Numbered from the stretch's first letter, positions 6,801 through 16,754 are shown. The stretch is DNA of 38,034 nucleotides from an uncultured Actinomycetes bacterium (GCA_937876415.1 CALEHE010000146.1:1-38034); one strand, 5' to 3'. Program-made: numbers and translations. Notes: a model not told the origin generated them from the letters alone.

Positions 6801-8816
6801 ATGACCATCATTGATCGTCCCTCCACTGACGTGGCTGTTGTCGGCGGTGCACCAACGGGTGTCAAGCCGAGTGAAGCACTTGGTGTTTTTAAACGTCCTA
6901 CTGCTTCAACAAGTTGGCGAGATTGGGTAGTAACAGTCGACCATAAGAAGCTCGGCATTATGTACGGCGTTACCGCTTTCTTCTTCTTCATCGTGGGTGG
7001 TGTTGAAGCGTTGCTTATTCGTTTGCAATTGATTGCTCCTGATGGAACAGTTCTGAACGCCGATCAGTACAACCAGATGTTCACGATGCATGCCACCACC
7101 ATGGTGTTCTTGTTCGTGATGCCGATGGCCGCCGCATTTGCGAATTACTTCGTGCCATTGCAAATTGGTGCACGCGACGTGGCTTTCCCACGCTTGAACG
7201 CGTTTGGTTTCTGGTGCTTCTTGTTTGGTGGTTTGTTCTTGAACTCGTCATGGTTTTTGGGTGGCGGAGCCGACGGTGGTTGGTTCATGTACGCACCTAA
7301 CAGCAGCACTTTGTTCTCGCCAAGTCACGGAATTGACTTCTGGACACTCGGTTTGCAGATCACTGGTATTGCCTCACTGACCGGTGCCATCAACTTGATT
7401 GTCACCATCCTCAACATGCGGGCGCCCGGAATGAAGATGATGCGTATGCCCATCTTCACGTGGATGATTCTCGTGACCCAGTTCTTGCTGTTGTTCGCGA
7501 TTCCCGTCATTACTGTCGCCTTGTTCTTGTTGTCATTCCAGCGTTCATTTGATGCGACATTCTTTGATGTCGCTTCGGGCGCCGACCCACTTCTATGGCA
7601 ACACTTGTTCTGGATCTTCGGTCACCCTGAGGTGTACATCATGATCCTGCCGTCCTTTGGCATTATCAGCGAAGTCCTTCCGGTCTTCTCGAAGAAGCCG
7701 TTGTTTGGTTATCCCATCGTTGCGATGTCGGGTGCGGCAATTGGTTTTGTTGGTTGGGGCGTATGGGCCCACCACATGTTTGCTTCGGGCCTTGGTCCAG
7801 TATCGGTCACTGTGTTCTCAATGGCCACGATGGCGATTGCAGTTCCGACCGGTGTCAAGATCGTGAACTGGGTCATGACAATGTGGGGCGGCAAACTCAC
7901 CTTTACAGTGCCGATGTTGTTCGCCATTGCTTTGGTCGTTCAGTTCACCATTGGTGGTCTGTCGGGCGTTACTCACGCAGTTGCCCCTTCAGATACCCAG
8001 CAAACTGACACGTATTACATTGTTGCCCACTTCCACTACGTTCTGTTCGGTGGCGCAGTATTCGGCTTGTTCTCTGGCTTCTATTACTGGTGGCCCAAGA
8101 TGTTCCGTCGCCAGTTGAGTGAAGGGCTCGGAAAGTGGAACTTCTGGTTGATGGTGATCGGGATGAACCTCACATTCGGACCCATGCACATTCTTGGATT
8201 GCAAGGTCAGCCTCGTCGTATGGGCGTCTGGACCGAAGCTCGCGCTGGTGAAGGATTCTTTAACCTCGGATTCTGGAACCAAGTTGCATCAATTGGCTCG
8301 TTCGTTTTGGGCATTGGCGTGCTGATGTTCTTGGTGAACATCGTCTACACCCACAAATCAAAGAAGATTGCAATTGCACCGCTCGATCCTTGGGATGGTC
8401 GCACCCTTGAGTGGATGACTCACAACCCGCCGCAAGAACACAACTTTGACACCATTCCGACAGTTAGTCACCTAGATGAGTTCTTCCATCGAAAGTACGA
8501 GACGGACGCGACGACGCATGCAGTCACGCAAGTGCATAGTGCTGAGGAAGTGATGGCCGAACTCAACGCCCATCCCGATGAGCACATTCACATGCCATCA
8601 CGTTCGTACTGGCCAATCTTGTTGGCATTGTCCTTGCCGGTCATTACATACGGTTTGATTTACAACCGCATGTTGATGGCAGTCGGCGCTGCCATGACAA
8701 TGTTGACAATGTTTGGTTGGTCCATGGAACCATCGACGTCACCTGACGAAGATTTCGATCCCCCGGCACCTGGTGAAGGTGGCGGCCACACGAAGGAGCT
8801 GTCGCCCCTTGGCTGA
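6801..8816 (+). CDS. ctaD: Cytochrome c oxidase subunit I, catalytic
   Basis: 671 residues, 12 core helices. It reduces O2 to water and pumps protons. The full ligand set is visible: His97 and His412 for heme a, His410 for heme a3, and His275, His324 and His325 for CuB, with Tyr279 in HPEVY for the His-Tyr cross-link. After the DPWDGRTLEW motif there is an extension of about 120 residues ending in two extra hydrophobic helices (SYWPILLALSLP and the segment after it), longer than the usual 530-560 residues. GGGAGA lies upstream of ATG 6801. The gene follows ctaC by 14 bases and overlaps ctaE by eight. Confidence 0.96.
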   Translation: MTIIDRPSTDVAVVGGAPTGVKPSEALGVFKRPTASTSWRDWVVTVDHKKLGIMYGVTAFFFFIVGGVEALLIRLQLIAPDGTVLNADQYNQMFTMHATTMVFLFVMPMAAAFANYFVPLQIGARDVAFPRLNAFGFWCFLFGGLFLNSSWFLGGGADGGWFMYAPNSSTLFSPSHGIDFWTLGLQITGIASLTGAINLIVTILNMRAPGMKMMRMPIFTWMILVTQFLLLFAIPVITVALFLLSFQRSFDATFFDVASGADPLLWQHLFWIFGHPEVYIMILPSFGIISEVLPVFSKKPLFGYPIVAMSGAAIGFVGWGVWAHHMFASGLGPVSVTVFSMATMAIAVPTGVKIVNWVMTMWGGKLTFTVPMLFAIALVVQFTIGGLSGVTHAVAPSDTQQTDTYYIVAHFHYVLFGGAVFGLFSGFYYWWPKMFRRQLSEGLGKWNFWLMVIGMNLTFGPMHILGLQGQPRRMGVWTEARAGEGFFNLGFWNQVASIGSFVLGIGVLMFLVNIVYTHKSKKIAIAPLDPWDGRTLEWMTHNPPQEHNFDTIPTVSHLDEFFHRKYETDATTHAVTQVHSAEEVMAELNAHPDEHIHMPSRSYWPILLALSLPVITYGLIYNRMLMAVGAAMTMLTMFGWSMEPSTSPDEDFDPPAPGEGGGHTKELSPLG

Positions 8817-9420
8817 AACAGCAATCTCCCACGGTCATGATGTAGGTCATGGTGCACATTCCTCAACGGGAATGTCTAACAACAAGCTCGGAATGTGGAT
8901 GTTCCTCGGTTCAGAATGTCTACTTTTTGGTGGATTGATCTCGACCTACATGTTGTACAAAGGTCGCGTCAACGAAGGGCCACAGCCCGATCAGATCTTT
9001 GATATTCCGTTTACGTCGGTCAGCTCATTCATCTTGTTGATGAGTTCGTTGACCATGGTGCTCGCTGTTTCGGCAGCACAGCGAAAAGATGAGCGCAATA
9101 TGAATTTGTGGCTCGTCATTACTGCATTACTCGGAGCCACTTTCGTCGGTGGTCAGGTGTATGAGTTCACCGCGTTTTACCGAGAGGGCTTGGGCTTTAC
9201 GACCAGCCTCTTCGGTTCAAGTTTTTACACGTTGACCGGATTCCACGGAGTTCACGTATCAGTCGGAATCATCATGTTGATGGCTCTTGTTGGTATGAAC
9301 CGCAACAAGCGCATTCCTGGCGACCGAGCTGAAGTTGTCGAATTGGTCGGGTTGTACTGGCACTTCGTCGACGTTGTCTGGATTATCATCTTCACCCTCG
9401 TCTACCTGATTCCGTCCTGA
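8809..9420 (+). CDS. ctaE: Cytochrome c oxidase subunit III
   Basis: 203 residues, about five helices. Typical COX3 motifs are present: MWMFLGSECLLFGGLI near the start, VGGQVYEF, FYTLTGFHGVHV and GLYWHFVDVVWI. The start is taken as TTG 8809 because AAGGAG (8793-8798) sits ten bases upstream; the next in-frame ATG would remove part of a His-rich N-terminus. It overlaps the end of ctaD by eight bases. It stabilises the catalytic subunit and helps maintain proton uptake. Confidence 0.93.
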   Translation: MAETAISHGHDVGHGAHSSTGMSNNKLGMWMFLGSECLLFGGLISTYMLYKGRVNEGPQPDQIFDIPFTSVSSFILLMSSLTMVLAVSAAQRKDERNMNLWLVITALLGATFVGGQVYEFTAFYREGLGFTTSLFGSSFYTLTGFHGVHVSVGIIMLMALVGMNRNKRIPGDRAEVVELVGLYWHFVDVVWIIIFTLVYLIPS

Positions 9421-9430
9421 GGAGCGACCA

Positions 9431-9763
9431 ATGAGCACCGCTACCGAACACACCGAACACACCGACGGCCACGAAGCCGAACATCACGGTTTGTCTGACA
9501 TGCAATACATCAAGATCGCCTTGATTTTGGCGGCCTTGACGGCGATTGAAGTATCAACGTATTACGTTGACTTTGGTCCGTTCTTCATGCCAACACTGTT
9601 CATCTTGATGATTATCAAGTTTGTGATCGTGGCGTCGTACTTCATGCACCTCAAGTTTGACAACAAGATGTTTTCTTACCTGTTTTACTCAGGCTTGTTG
9701 TTAGCCATCGCCGTGTATTGCGGATTTTTAGCAACATTTAAATTCTTCATTCAGAAGGGTTGA
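9431..9763 (+). CDS. ctaF: Cytochrome c oxidase subunit IV (small, three-helix)
   Basis: 110 residues. A His/Glu-rich soluble start is followed by three hydrophobic helices in the arrangement of the prokaryotic COX4 family, with the recognisable KFVIVASYFMHLKFD segment. GAGG is placed before ATG 9431. It lies ten bases after ctaE and just before ctaG, in the usual caa3 order. It is non-catalytic and probably assists assembly or stability. Confidence 0.85.
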   Translation: MSTATEHTEHTDGHEAEHHGLSDMQYIKIALILAALTAIEVSTYYVDFGPFFMPTLFILMIIKFVIVASYFMHLKFDNKMFSYLFYSGLLLAIAVYCGFLATFKFFIQKG

Positions 9764-9768
9764 TCTTC

Positions 9769-10671
9769 ATGCTTGGTGAAATTGCCATTGATCCTTGGCG
9801 ATTTCAACTGCACCTTGAGGTGTGGCTACTTGTCATTTTCTTGGTTGCGTCCTACGTCTATGTTGTCCGGGTTCTAGGACCCAAGGCCGTTCCGGCTGGT
9901 GAACCAGTTGTTACTCGGCGAGAATTGTCATGCTTTATCGCCGGCATTTTGATGTTGTGGTTAGCCACTGACTGGCCGATGCATGACATCGCCGAAGAGT
10001 ATTTGTACTCGGTGCACATGTTTCAGCACATGGCACTCACATACTTCATGCCACCGCTGGTAGTTCTGGCAACTCCCGAGTGGTTCGTGCGCATTCTGGT
10101 TGGTAAAGGTCGGGCCTACCGGGCTTTGCGTTTCATGGCCTTTCCCGTACGGGCTGGACTTCTATTCAATATCGGAGTGATGGTAAGTCACATTCCGGGT
10201 GTCGTCAATGCATCGGTGTCGAACGGACCATTGCACTATTTCGTACACATGCTTTTGGTGATGACCTCGATCTTGATGTGGCTACCTGTCATTGGACCCT
10301 TTAAAGAATTTCAGATGAAGCCCATGGGAAAAATGATTTATCTCTTTCTAAACAGCGTTGTCGCAACAATTCCTGCCGGCTGGCTCACCTTCGCTGAAGG
10401 GGTTGTCTATAAGAGTTACAACATTCCGGAGCGTGTTTGGGGAATGTCGGTGAGTAACGATCAGCAGATTGCTGGAGCCATGATGAAATTAGGTGGATCA
10501 ATTTTCCTATGGACCATCATTGTTGCCATGTTCTTTAGGCATTTTGTGAAAACCTTCAGAGACGAAAACAAAGATGGCTATGTGCGTAAAGAGTCAGTTC
10601 TGACAACTGCCGATGTTGAACGCGCCTTTGAGGCGACGCCACCAGTAGAAGAGCCTCGAACACACAAATAG
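9769..10671 (+). CDS. ctaG: Cytochrome c oxidase assembly protein CtaG (caa3 type)
   Basis: 300 residues, about seven helices, of the caa3_CtaG membrane family, which is linked to copper insertion or assembly of caa3 oxidases. Features are WLATDWPMHDIAEEYLYSVHMFQHM with several His/Met residues on helix ends, LFNIGVMVSHIPG, and a C-terminal cytosolic tail. ATG 9769 is chosen over TTG 9760 because AGAAGG lies ten bases upstream of the ATG. It is the last gene of the operon and converges on arsJ with 17 bases between stops and no clear terminator. Confidence 0.88.
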   Translation: MLGEIAIDPWRFQLHLEVWLLVIFLVASYVYVVRVLGPKAVPAGEPVVTRRELSCFIAGILMLWLATDWPMHDIAEEYLYSVHMFQHMALTYFMPPLVVLATPEWFVRILVGKGRAYRALRFMAFPVRAGLLFNIGVMVSHIPGVVNASVSNGPLHYFVHMLLVMTSILMWLPVIGPFKEFQMKPMGKMIYLFLNSVVATIPAGWLTFAEGVVYKSYNIPERVWGMSVSNDQQIAGAMMKLGGSIFLWTIIVAMFFRHFVKTFRDENKDGYVRKESVLTTADVERAFEATPPVEEPRTHK

Positions 10672-10688
10672 GTCTGATCAATTTGCTG

Positions 10689-11921
10689 TTAGTCGCTACC
10701 TTCAACATCAGCGATTGAAATCGAAACCGTATCTGGCACGGAAGGTAATCGTCGTGCACAGATCCAGGTGATGAGCACAAAAATCGTGGAGCCCCATAGG
10801 GCCGCGGCGAGATCGCCCCAGAGATACAACAGACCCGAAAGCAAGGTGCCGACAAATCGACCTGCCGCGTTCGCGGAATAGTAGAAACCAACGTCAAGGG
10901 CGACCGAGTCATCATCAGAGAAGGCCAGCACGAGATAGGAGTGCAACGATGAGTTCATCGCAAATGCAATTCCGAAGACTACGAGACCACCGACAATCGC
11001 CCATTCAATAGCGATATCAAAAGCGACCAGAGATGCGATGGCTCCTGAGACGAGACCGAGTATGAGAGCCCATTGGCGAGTGGCATTCACCTCATCAACA
11101 TGTCGACCGCCACGGGCAAGCATTTTTGGCGCTGTTGACTGAACAATTCCGTACCCGATAACCCATAGTGCGAGAAATCCGCCGACTCCCCGTTCGGACC
11201 AACCAAGTTCATCAGAGAGAAAAACCGGCAAGGCAACAACAAACCAAATGTCTCGCGAGCCAAACAGAAAGAACCGGGCTATTGAAAGTCGATTAATGGC
11301 TGAAGACTTTGACAGAACCGAACGCAGCGGAGCCTTCTTTTTTGACTTTCCGATGTCTTCGTTGAGAAAAACAAGAAGGGCTATAACGGTGACAGCGAGT
11401 GCTCCTGACATTGACCATAAAGCCCCGTCGTAACCGATTCCCGAAAGAAGAGCAGCTCCGACAAAGAATCCAACTCCCTTGAGGGCATTCTTAGAACCTG
11501 TCAAGATTGCGACCATTCGGAAAAGTGAGCCATCACCAGCAACAGTTTTCACCGCGCTCTTTGAACTCATTTTGGTGAGATCCTTGGCGACGCCAGAGAG
11601 TGCTTGCATAGCCATCACAAAACTCACTGATAGCCATTTTTGCCAGGATGGTGATTCAAACGTCAGCGCAATGAGCGCGATGATTTGCAGCCCTAGTCCA
11701 GCAATGAGAGTGCGATTCAGTCCCCGACGAGATCCGACCCAACCACCCAGCAAGTTCGTCAGAATTCCCATGAATTCATAGGCGAGAAAGAGGAAGGCAA
11801 TTGAAACGGGGGAGTAACCAAGTTCATTGAAATGCAAAAGTACGAGCATTCGAAGTGCTCCATCAGTAATGGTGAACACCCAATATCCGGCCGTCACCAA
11901 AATGTAGTTTCGGAGATTCAT
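10689..11921 (-). CDS. arsJ: Organoarsenical efflux transporter ArsJ (MFS)
   Basis: 410 residues, about twelve hydrophobic segments, major facilitator fold, with the ArsJ-like start ([23 protein letters not shown]) and a [16 protein letters not shown] segment. ArsJ exports 1-arseno-3-phosphoglycerate, the unstable product made when a GAPDH uses arsenate instead of phosphate. The assignment rests on both sequence and context: ATG 11921 overlaps the stop of a GAPDH-like gene by four bases, and an ArsR-ArsC fusion lies upstream in the same operon. Confidence 0.9.
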   Translation of the reverse strand: MNLRNYILVTAGYWVFTITDGALRMLVLLHFNELGYSPVSIAFLFLAYEFMGILTNLLGGWVGSRRGLNRTLIAGLGLQIIALIALTFESPSWQKWLSVSFVMAMQALSGVAKDLTKMSSKSAVKTVAGDGSLFRMVAILTGSKNALKGVGFFVGAALLSGIGYDGALWSMSGALAVTVIALLVFLNEDIGKSKKKAPLRSVLSKSSAINRLSIARFFLFGSRDIWFVVALPVFLSDELGWSERGVGGFLALWVIGYGIVQSTAPKMLARGGRHVDEVNATRQWALILGLVSGAIASLVAFDIAIEWAIVGGLVVFGIAFAMNSSLHSYLVLAFSDDDSVALDVGFYYSANAAGRFVGTLLSGLLYLWGDLAAALWGSTIFVLITWICARRLPSVPDTVSISIADVEGSD

Positions 11922-12940
11922 GTGCTTGATCCGATTGACCGCGCAACCTTGGCGGCTAATTCACCCATTCGAAATGCGTATCCGTATTCATTGTCGTACC
12001 AAATCAAAACCTTGACCATCCGCGAGTCAATCACCATGGTTGAGAGCGCATCAACGATTCCAGAACGCGGATCATTGACAAAGTCCGCTGAAACAAGGGG
12101 TCTCGTTTCATAGCCAAGAATTCCTTGTAAGGCACCAACTGCAGCGGCCTCAAAGAGTCCGTTGATTTGCTCAACGGTTACATCTTCTTTGACGGTGAAT
12201 ACTGCATCGGTGAGCGATGCATTCAAAAGTGGAACTCGAACTGCAAGACCATTCAACTTGCCAGCTAACTCGGGATAGATCAAAGTGATCGCTGTTGCCG
12301 ATCCAGTTGAGGTAGGAATGAGTGATTGGAGTGCTGATCGGGCACGACGCAAGTCGTTATGCGGAGCATCGACTAAAACTTGAGTGTTGGTGACATCATG
12401 GATAGTTGTGATTGATCCGCGCTCAATACCAACTGACTCATGCAGAACCTTTACGACTGGCGCTAGGGAATTCGTCGTGCACGAGGCTGCTGTGATGAGG
12501 TGATGAATGGCGGGATCATAGAGATGATCATTGCAACCCATCACGATGTTGAGAATTCCAGAACTCTTGACTGGACAGGCAACAACAACTTTCTGTGCGC
12601 CGCGGTCAAAGTGGGGTTGAATTGTTTCTGTCGTCTTGAATTTCCCTGAACACTCAAGAACGAGATCCACCCCGTACTTGTTCCAATCAATTGCCTCTGG
12701 CTGATCATGTTCACTGAATGAGACCCGCTGATTATCAATAACTAGCGTGTCTCCGTCGAGATGTACAGAGCCGGGATAGCGCCCGTGAACACTGTCAAAT
12801 TCAAGAAGATGCGCCGCAGTGATCGGTCCACCTTTGACCTCGTTAATGTGCACAAGTTGTAGTGAAGGATGGTCGCGTACAGCGCGAACAACAAGACGCC
12901 CAATGCGACCAAAGCCGTTGATTCCGATACGAGTTGTCAT
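11918..12940 (-). CDS. ArsJ-associated glyceraldehyde-3-phosphate dehydrogenase
   Basis: 340 residues, type I GAPDH. The NAD-binding motif [10 protein letters not shown] is at residues 5-15, the catalytic Cys154 lies in [11 protein letters not shown], and His181 in [10 protein letters not shown]. In ars operons with arsJ this enzyme makes 1-arseno-3-phosphoglycerate from glyceraldehyde-3-phosphate and arsenate. It is translationally coupled on both sides by four-base overlaps. A housekeeping glycolytic GAPDH would normally sit with pgk and tpi, which are absent here. Confidence 0.92.
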   Translation of the reverse strand: MTTRIGINGFGRIGRLVVRAVRDHPSLQLVHINEVKGGPITAAHLLEFDSVHGRYPGSVHLDGDTLVIDNQRVSFSEHDQPEAIDWNKYGVDLVLECSGKFKTTETIQPHFDRGAQKVVVACPVKSSGILNIVMGCNDHLYDPAIHHLITAASCTTNSLAPVVKVLHESVGIERGSITTIHDVTNTQVLVDAPHNDLRRARSALQSLIPTSTGSATAITLIYPELAGKLNGLAVRVPLLNASLTDAVFTVKEDVTVEQINGLFEAAAVGALQGILGYETRPLVSADFVNDPRSGIVDALSTMVIDSRMVKVLIWYDNEYGYAFRMGELAAKVARSIGSST

Positions 12941-13623
12941 GACTTGACTCCATTTTCTGTCATCGTTGAGTTGACGACTTGCTTCACTCGAGCTTCAAGT
13001 TCGGCGACCACTGCATCAAATGCTGTCGCATTGCCACTAGGAACTGGGTCGGGGATTGACCAGTGCCACCAATCAAGCGGCGCGCGAAGTTCTTCATGAA
13101 CGAGGTCGCAGACCGTGACGACTTGCACATTGCGGGGAATTTTCTTCAAGGATGTCGGCGCGATGTCATGAATTTCAATCTTGTTTCGCTTGGCGGCCGA
13201 AATAGTTTGTCGATGAATACGCAACGCTGGTTGAGTGCCCGCCGATTTTGCTGGCTGCCCAGTTCGTGCCTGCCAAATCGCGGCAGCCAATTGAGAGCGT
13301 GCCGAGTTATGCGTACACAGGAAAAGCATTGGTCGCTGCTGAGAAATGTGCCGTGGGGTGCTTGTGTGCAAGCCAGTGGGAGTCAGTCGTATATAACGAC
13401 GGCGAGCATCGCCAGACGAAGTAGAGCGAATGATCAATCCAACGTTCTCAAGAGTGTCGAGATGGTGGGCCAGTAAATTTGACGGAATTTGTAATCGCGA
13501 TCCGAGATCACGGGGCGAGCGATCACTGACTGACAGTTCGTCAATGATGGCAAGGCGGGCGGGCTCACCTAAGGCTGAGTGGATCGCTGCTCGCTGCAAG
13601 AGTTCACTGGTGTATCCGGTCAC
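12937..13623 (-). CDS. ArsR-type HTH fused to LMW-phosphatase-type arsenate reductase
   Basis: 228 residues. Residues 5-90 are a winged helix of ArsR type ([14 protein letters not shown], then [17 protein letters not shown]). Residues 98-218 are a low-molecular-weight phosphatase/ArsC domain with the CX5R loop CTHNSAR (Cys103 to Arg109), a further Cys172, and a [10 protein letters not shown] motif. It may both repress the operon and reduce arsenate. No cysteine occurs before residue 103, so the usual ArsR metalloid site is missing. The start is GTG 13623 with no ribosome site. A TCAA-N6-TTGA site lies ten bases upstream. It is the first gene of the ars operon. Confidence 0.88.
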   Translation of the reverse strand: MTGYTSELLQRAAIHSALGEPARLAIIDELSVSDRSPRDLGSRLQIPSNLLAHHLDTLENVGLIIRSTSSGDARRRYIRLTPTGLHTSTPRHISQQRPMLFLCTHNSARSQLAAAIWQARTGQPAKSAGTQPALRIHRQTISAAKRNKIEIHDIAPTSLKKIPRNVQVVTVCDLVHEELRAPLDWWHWSIPDPVPSGNATAFDAVVAELEARVKQVVNSTMTENGVKS

Positions 13624-13632
13624 GGAGATTAG

Positions 13633-13646
13633 TCAATCACGGTTGA
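13633..13646 (-). promoter_or_regulatory. Candidate ArsR operator
   Basis: An imperfect inverted repeat, TCAA-N6-TTGA, lies 10-23 bases upstream of the ArsR-ArsC start. ArsR-family operators often have this form. Its position in the 88-base gap ahead of the operon supports autoregulation. No matched -35/-10 pair is clear. Confidence 0.4.
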
Positions 13647-13711
13647 GTGAATTTTGTGAGCCTCTGTTTTTGAACTTTAGGTGAATTAATGCCTGCTGAA
13701 AATGGTGGTAC

Positions 13712-14449
13712 TTATTCCCAACGGAAAGTCGCGGCCGCGATCACTGGGGTCAATACTGCCCAAATACCCAGAACAATCCATGATGTTCCTGGACGATCGG
13801 CTTGCCCTACCAACGCATCACGCAGAACATCGGCGAGCGCCCCTGACGGAAGAACTTTCGCAACAGCAGCAACTGGAGCTGGTAACTCATCAAATGGAAT
13901 GACCATTCCGCCCAGCAAAAGAAGTAACAGATACAACCCGTTTTGTGCAGCAAGATTTATCTCTGCGCGCAGTCGTCCGGCGATGAAGAGACCAAGCCCA
14001 GCAAAGGCAACACTGCCAACAGCAACGGCAGCGACAGCGAGAAGCCACTGCGCATCGTCTGACTGCCAATCCAGTAATAGGGCCACCGGAATCAGAATGA
14101 TGAGTTGGACAATCTGCATCAAAAGAACCGTGACGATCTTGGCCGCTAGCCATCGGGGCCGTCCAAGTGGTGTGACACCTAGGCGTTTCAAAACTTTGTA
14201 ACTGCGTTCAAAGCCAGTCGCGATTCCGAGGCTGACCATCGAACTGCTCATAATCGCCAATGCAATAATGCCTGGCGTTAAGAAATCCATGTGATCATCG
14301 AAACCAGTCGGCAAAACATCGGTAGTTCCGAAGAACACCAGCAATATGACAGGGATGATGAGAGTCAAAAGAAGTTGTTCACCGTTGCGGGCCAAGATTT
14401 GTAGCTCGGCTCGCAGTTGGGCGCGAAATGGACTCGAGGAAACCTTCAT
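13712..14449 (-). CDS. ABC-2 type transporter permease
   Basis: 245 residues with about six hydrophobic helices. It shows an ABC-2 permease pattern: an N-terminal cytosolic helix, a long extracytoplasmic loop (FFGTTDVLPTGFDDHMDFLTP region), and the RSYKVLKRLGVTPLGR coupling segment. It pairs with the ATPase gene upstream through a four-base overlap, forming a two-component exporter. The substrate is unknown; lipids, drugs or peptides are all typical. It is read in the same direction as the downstream ars operon but is separated from it by 88 bases with a likely promoter. Confidence 0.85.
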   Translation of the reverse strand: MKVSSSPFRAQLRAELQILARNGEQLLLTLIIPVILLVFFGTTDVLPTGFDDHMDFLTPGIIALAIMSSSMVSLGIATGFERSYKVLKRLGVTPLGRPRWLAAKIVTVLLMQIVQLIILIPVALLLDWQSDDAQWLLAVAAVAVGSVAFAGLGLFIAGRLRAEINLAAQNGLYLLLLLLGGMVIPFDELPAPVAAVAKVLPSGALADVLRDALVGQADRPGTSWIVLGIWAVLTPVIAAATFRWE

Positions 14450-15396
14450 GATTCTCCCCCGGTCAATTTCTTGAAAACATCTTCCAGGCTGGCCATGCCG
14501 GTGCGGAGTTCGACCACATCAATTCCACGCTCAGACAACCACACTGCAAGTGCCGCGATGAGTCCTTGTGGGGCGTCTTCAATGCTGTAGTCACAGGGAG
14601 CATCTTCAATGAGCCACCCTGCGAGATTCTCGGGCATGTCATCAAGCATGAGCGGTCGTACGGTGCGGAGTCGCACTGTCCGGCGGGCCTTACGGACATC
14701 GTCGAGGGTGCCTTCGACAAGCACTTTGCCCTTGTCGAAGATGACGACTCGATCGCAGATTTTCTCGGCTTCATCGAGTTCATGGGTTGCCAAAATGACA
14801 GTGACTCCATCGTCGGCTAGGCGACGAATGATGTCTCGAATGGTTGCACGACCGTTGACATCAACACCACTGGTTGGCTCATCGAGAAAGATGATTCGGG
14901 GCTGTGAAGCGAGGGCCAAAGCAAGGGACAGGCGTTGCTTTTCGCCGCCTGATAGGCGACGCCATGATGTCTTTTGGCGTTCGGTCAACCCGACAAGATC
15001 GATGAGCTCTTGGGGATTGGCAAATTGGGTTTTGCCACTTCCGTACAAACCGCAAAACTGCCGCACAACGTCGATGGGGCGAGCACTGGGGTAGATGCCA
15101 CCTTCTTGGAGCATGACCCCCATTTCGTTGGCCAAAGCTCGGTGGTCTTTGGTGGGGTCGAGCCCGAGAACTCGGACATGACCCGACGAGGCTCGCCGAA
15201 GGCCTTCGCAGACTTCAATCGTGCTGGTTTTCCCGGCGCCGTTTGGTCCGAGGACTGCGGTGACCTGTCCGGCATAGGCAGAAAATGACACGGCATCAAC
15301 AGCGACCAGGTCGCCGTACCGCACCGAGAGATGATCAACCACCAAAGACGGTTCGTCGCGGTTGATTCGAGAGAACGACGGGACGTCTACAGACAC
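14446..15396 (-). CDS. ABC transporter ATP-binding protein
   Basis: A single nucleotide-binding domain. The Walker A motif GPNGAGKTS, signature RLSGGEKQRLSLA, Walker B IIFLDEPTSG and switch His in ATHELDEA are all present, followed by a C-terminal extension of about 90 residues as in DrrA/CcmA-like drug or lipid exporters. Start: GTG 15396 has a -10-like TAAAGT seven bases upstream; GTG 15429 is the outermost possibility but leaves only 24 bases to the divergent serS start. It probably energises the membrane protein encoded next. The substrate is unknown. Confidence 0.87.
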   Translation of the reverse strand: MSVDVPSFSRINRDEPSLVVDHLSVRYGDLVAVDAVSFSAYAGQVTAVLGPNGAGKTSTIEVCEGLRRASSGHVRVLGLDPTKDHRALANEMGVMLQEGGIYPSARPIDVVRQFCGLYGSGKTQFANPQELIDLVGLTERQKTSWRRLSGGEKQRLSLALALASQPRIIFLDEPTSGVDVNGRATIRDIIRRLADDGVTVILATHELDEAEKICDRVVIFDKGKVLVEGTLDDVRKARRTVRLRTVRPLMLDDMPENLAGWLIEDAPCDYSIEDAPQGLIAALAVWLSERGIDVVELRTGMASLEDVFKKLTGGES

Positions 15397-15453
15397 GCCT
15401 CTGACTTTAGTCGTAGGGGCGGGCAACACTCGTCGGGATAACCTGAGGAGTCT

Positions 15454-16749
15454 GTGATTGATGTCCGTTTACTCCGTAATGAACCTCATGTGGTTAAGGC
15501 TGCTCTCGCTCGACGTGGCAAGCCCGAATTGCTGGTCCAACTCGATACCGCTATCAGCCTTGATGAGCAAGTTCGAGATATCACGGCCCGTCGTGACACG
15601 ATTCGTGCTCGGGTGAATGAACTATCCAAGTTGGTCGGCACCGCTCGTCGCACTGGCGACAACGACGAGGCTGAGAAATTGCAAGCCGAAAGTCGCTCAC
15701 TTGGTGACGACGAAAAGTCCTTGGCAGAATCCTTTGAAACAGCCCAAGGTCAATTGCGTGATGTCATGTTGCGTCTACCAAACTTGCCGCACCCAGACGC
15801 CCCAGATGGTGCAAGCGACCACGACAATCCATTAGTGATTGGGCCGAATCTAATGCCGGCAAGTTTCACAGAGCATCAGCGCATGCCTCATTGGGAAATC
15901 GCTGATGAACTTGGGATTCTTGATAACGAACGAGCAGTGAAGTTAAGTGGTGCAATGTTCACCATGCAACGAGGCGCGGGTGCCATGTTGTCGCGTGCGC
16001 TGTGTCAGTACGCATTAGATATGAATGCCGATGCCTTCGAAGAGATTCGTCCACCATCTTTGGTTACAACTGCGACCCTTACAGCAACGGGACAACTTCC
16101 AAAGTTTGCTGAAGATGCATATGCCATTGAACGCGATGACTTGTGGTGCATTCCAACTGCTGAGGCCCCTTTAACTTCCATGTACGCCGGCGAAGTGTTG
16201 GATGAGGCACAGTTGCCTCTTCGACTGATGGCGTATTCTTCCTGCTACCGCCGTGAAGCCGGTTCGGCTGGACGTGACACTCGCGGAATGTTGCGAGCAC
16301 ACGAGTTTGACAAAGTAGAAATCTTTGCGTTGAGCACACCCGAAACTGCTGATGAGTTGTTGATTGAACTGCGCGATCGTGCCGAGCGGTTGATCGCTGG
16401 TTTGGGCTTGCCCTACCGCATCATCGAAATTTGCACTGGTGATATGGGCCAAAGTCATCACCGTAGTTTTGACATTGAGGTGTACGCGCCTGGTTGTGAC
16501 AACTGGCTTGAAGTTTCGTCGGTGTCGTGGTTCAGTGATTACCAAGGTCGTCGCGCCGATATTCGCTATCGCAAAGTGGGTGAAAAAGGTACACATATTG
16601 CCAACACACTCAACGGTTCGGCGCTTGCAGTTCCTCGGGTGTGGGCCGCAATCATGGAGAACTTCCGCCAAGCCGATGGAAGTGTGATCATTCCAGAAGT
16701 ATTGCGTCCGTATATGCGTGGCATGGACCGCATCAGTCCTCAGGGCTAA
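15454..16749 (+). CDS. serS: Seryl-tRNA synthetase
   Basis: 431 residues, the usual length. An N-terminal coiled-coil arm (residues about 28-110) binds tRNA-Ser, and the class II catalytic core follows: motif 2 SSCYRREAGSAGRDTRGMLRAHEF, DIEVYAPG, and motif 3 LNGSALAVPRVWAAIMEN. It charges tRNA-Ser. The start is GTG 15454 with GAGGAG upstream. It is followed five bases later by pdxH and diverges from the ABC transporter genes. Confidence 0.96.
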   Translation: MIDVRLLRNEPHVVKAALARRGKPELLVQLDTAISLDEQVRDITARRDTIRARVNELSKLVGTARRTGDNDEAEKLQAESRSLGDDEKSLAESFETAQGQLRDVMLRLPNLPHPDAPDGASDHDNPLVIGPNLMPASFTEHQRMPHWEIADELGILDNERAVKLSGAMFTMQRGAGAMLSRALCQYALDMNADAFEEIRPPSLVTTATLTATGQLPKFAEDAYAIERDDLWCIPTAEAPLTSMYAGEVLDEAQLPLRLMAYSSCYRREAGSAGRDTRGMLRAHEFDKVEIFALSTPETADELLIELRDRAERLIAGLGLPYRIIEICTGDMGQSHHRSFDIEVYAPGCDNWLEVSSVSWFSDYQGRRADIRYRKVGEKGTHIANTLNGSALAVPRVWAAIMENFRQADGSVIIPEVLRPYMRGMDRISPQG

Positions 16750-16754
16750 TCAAT

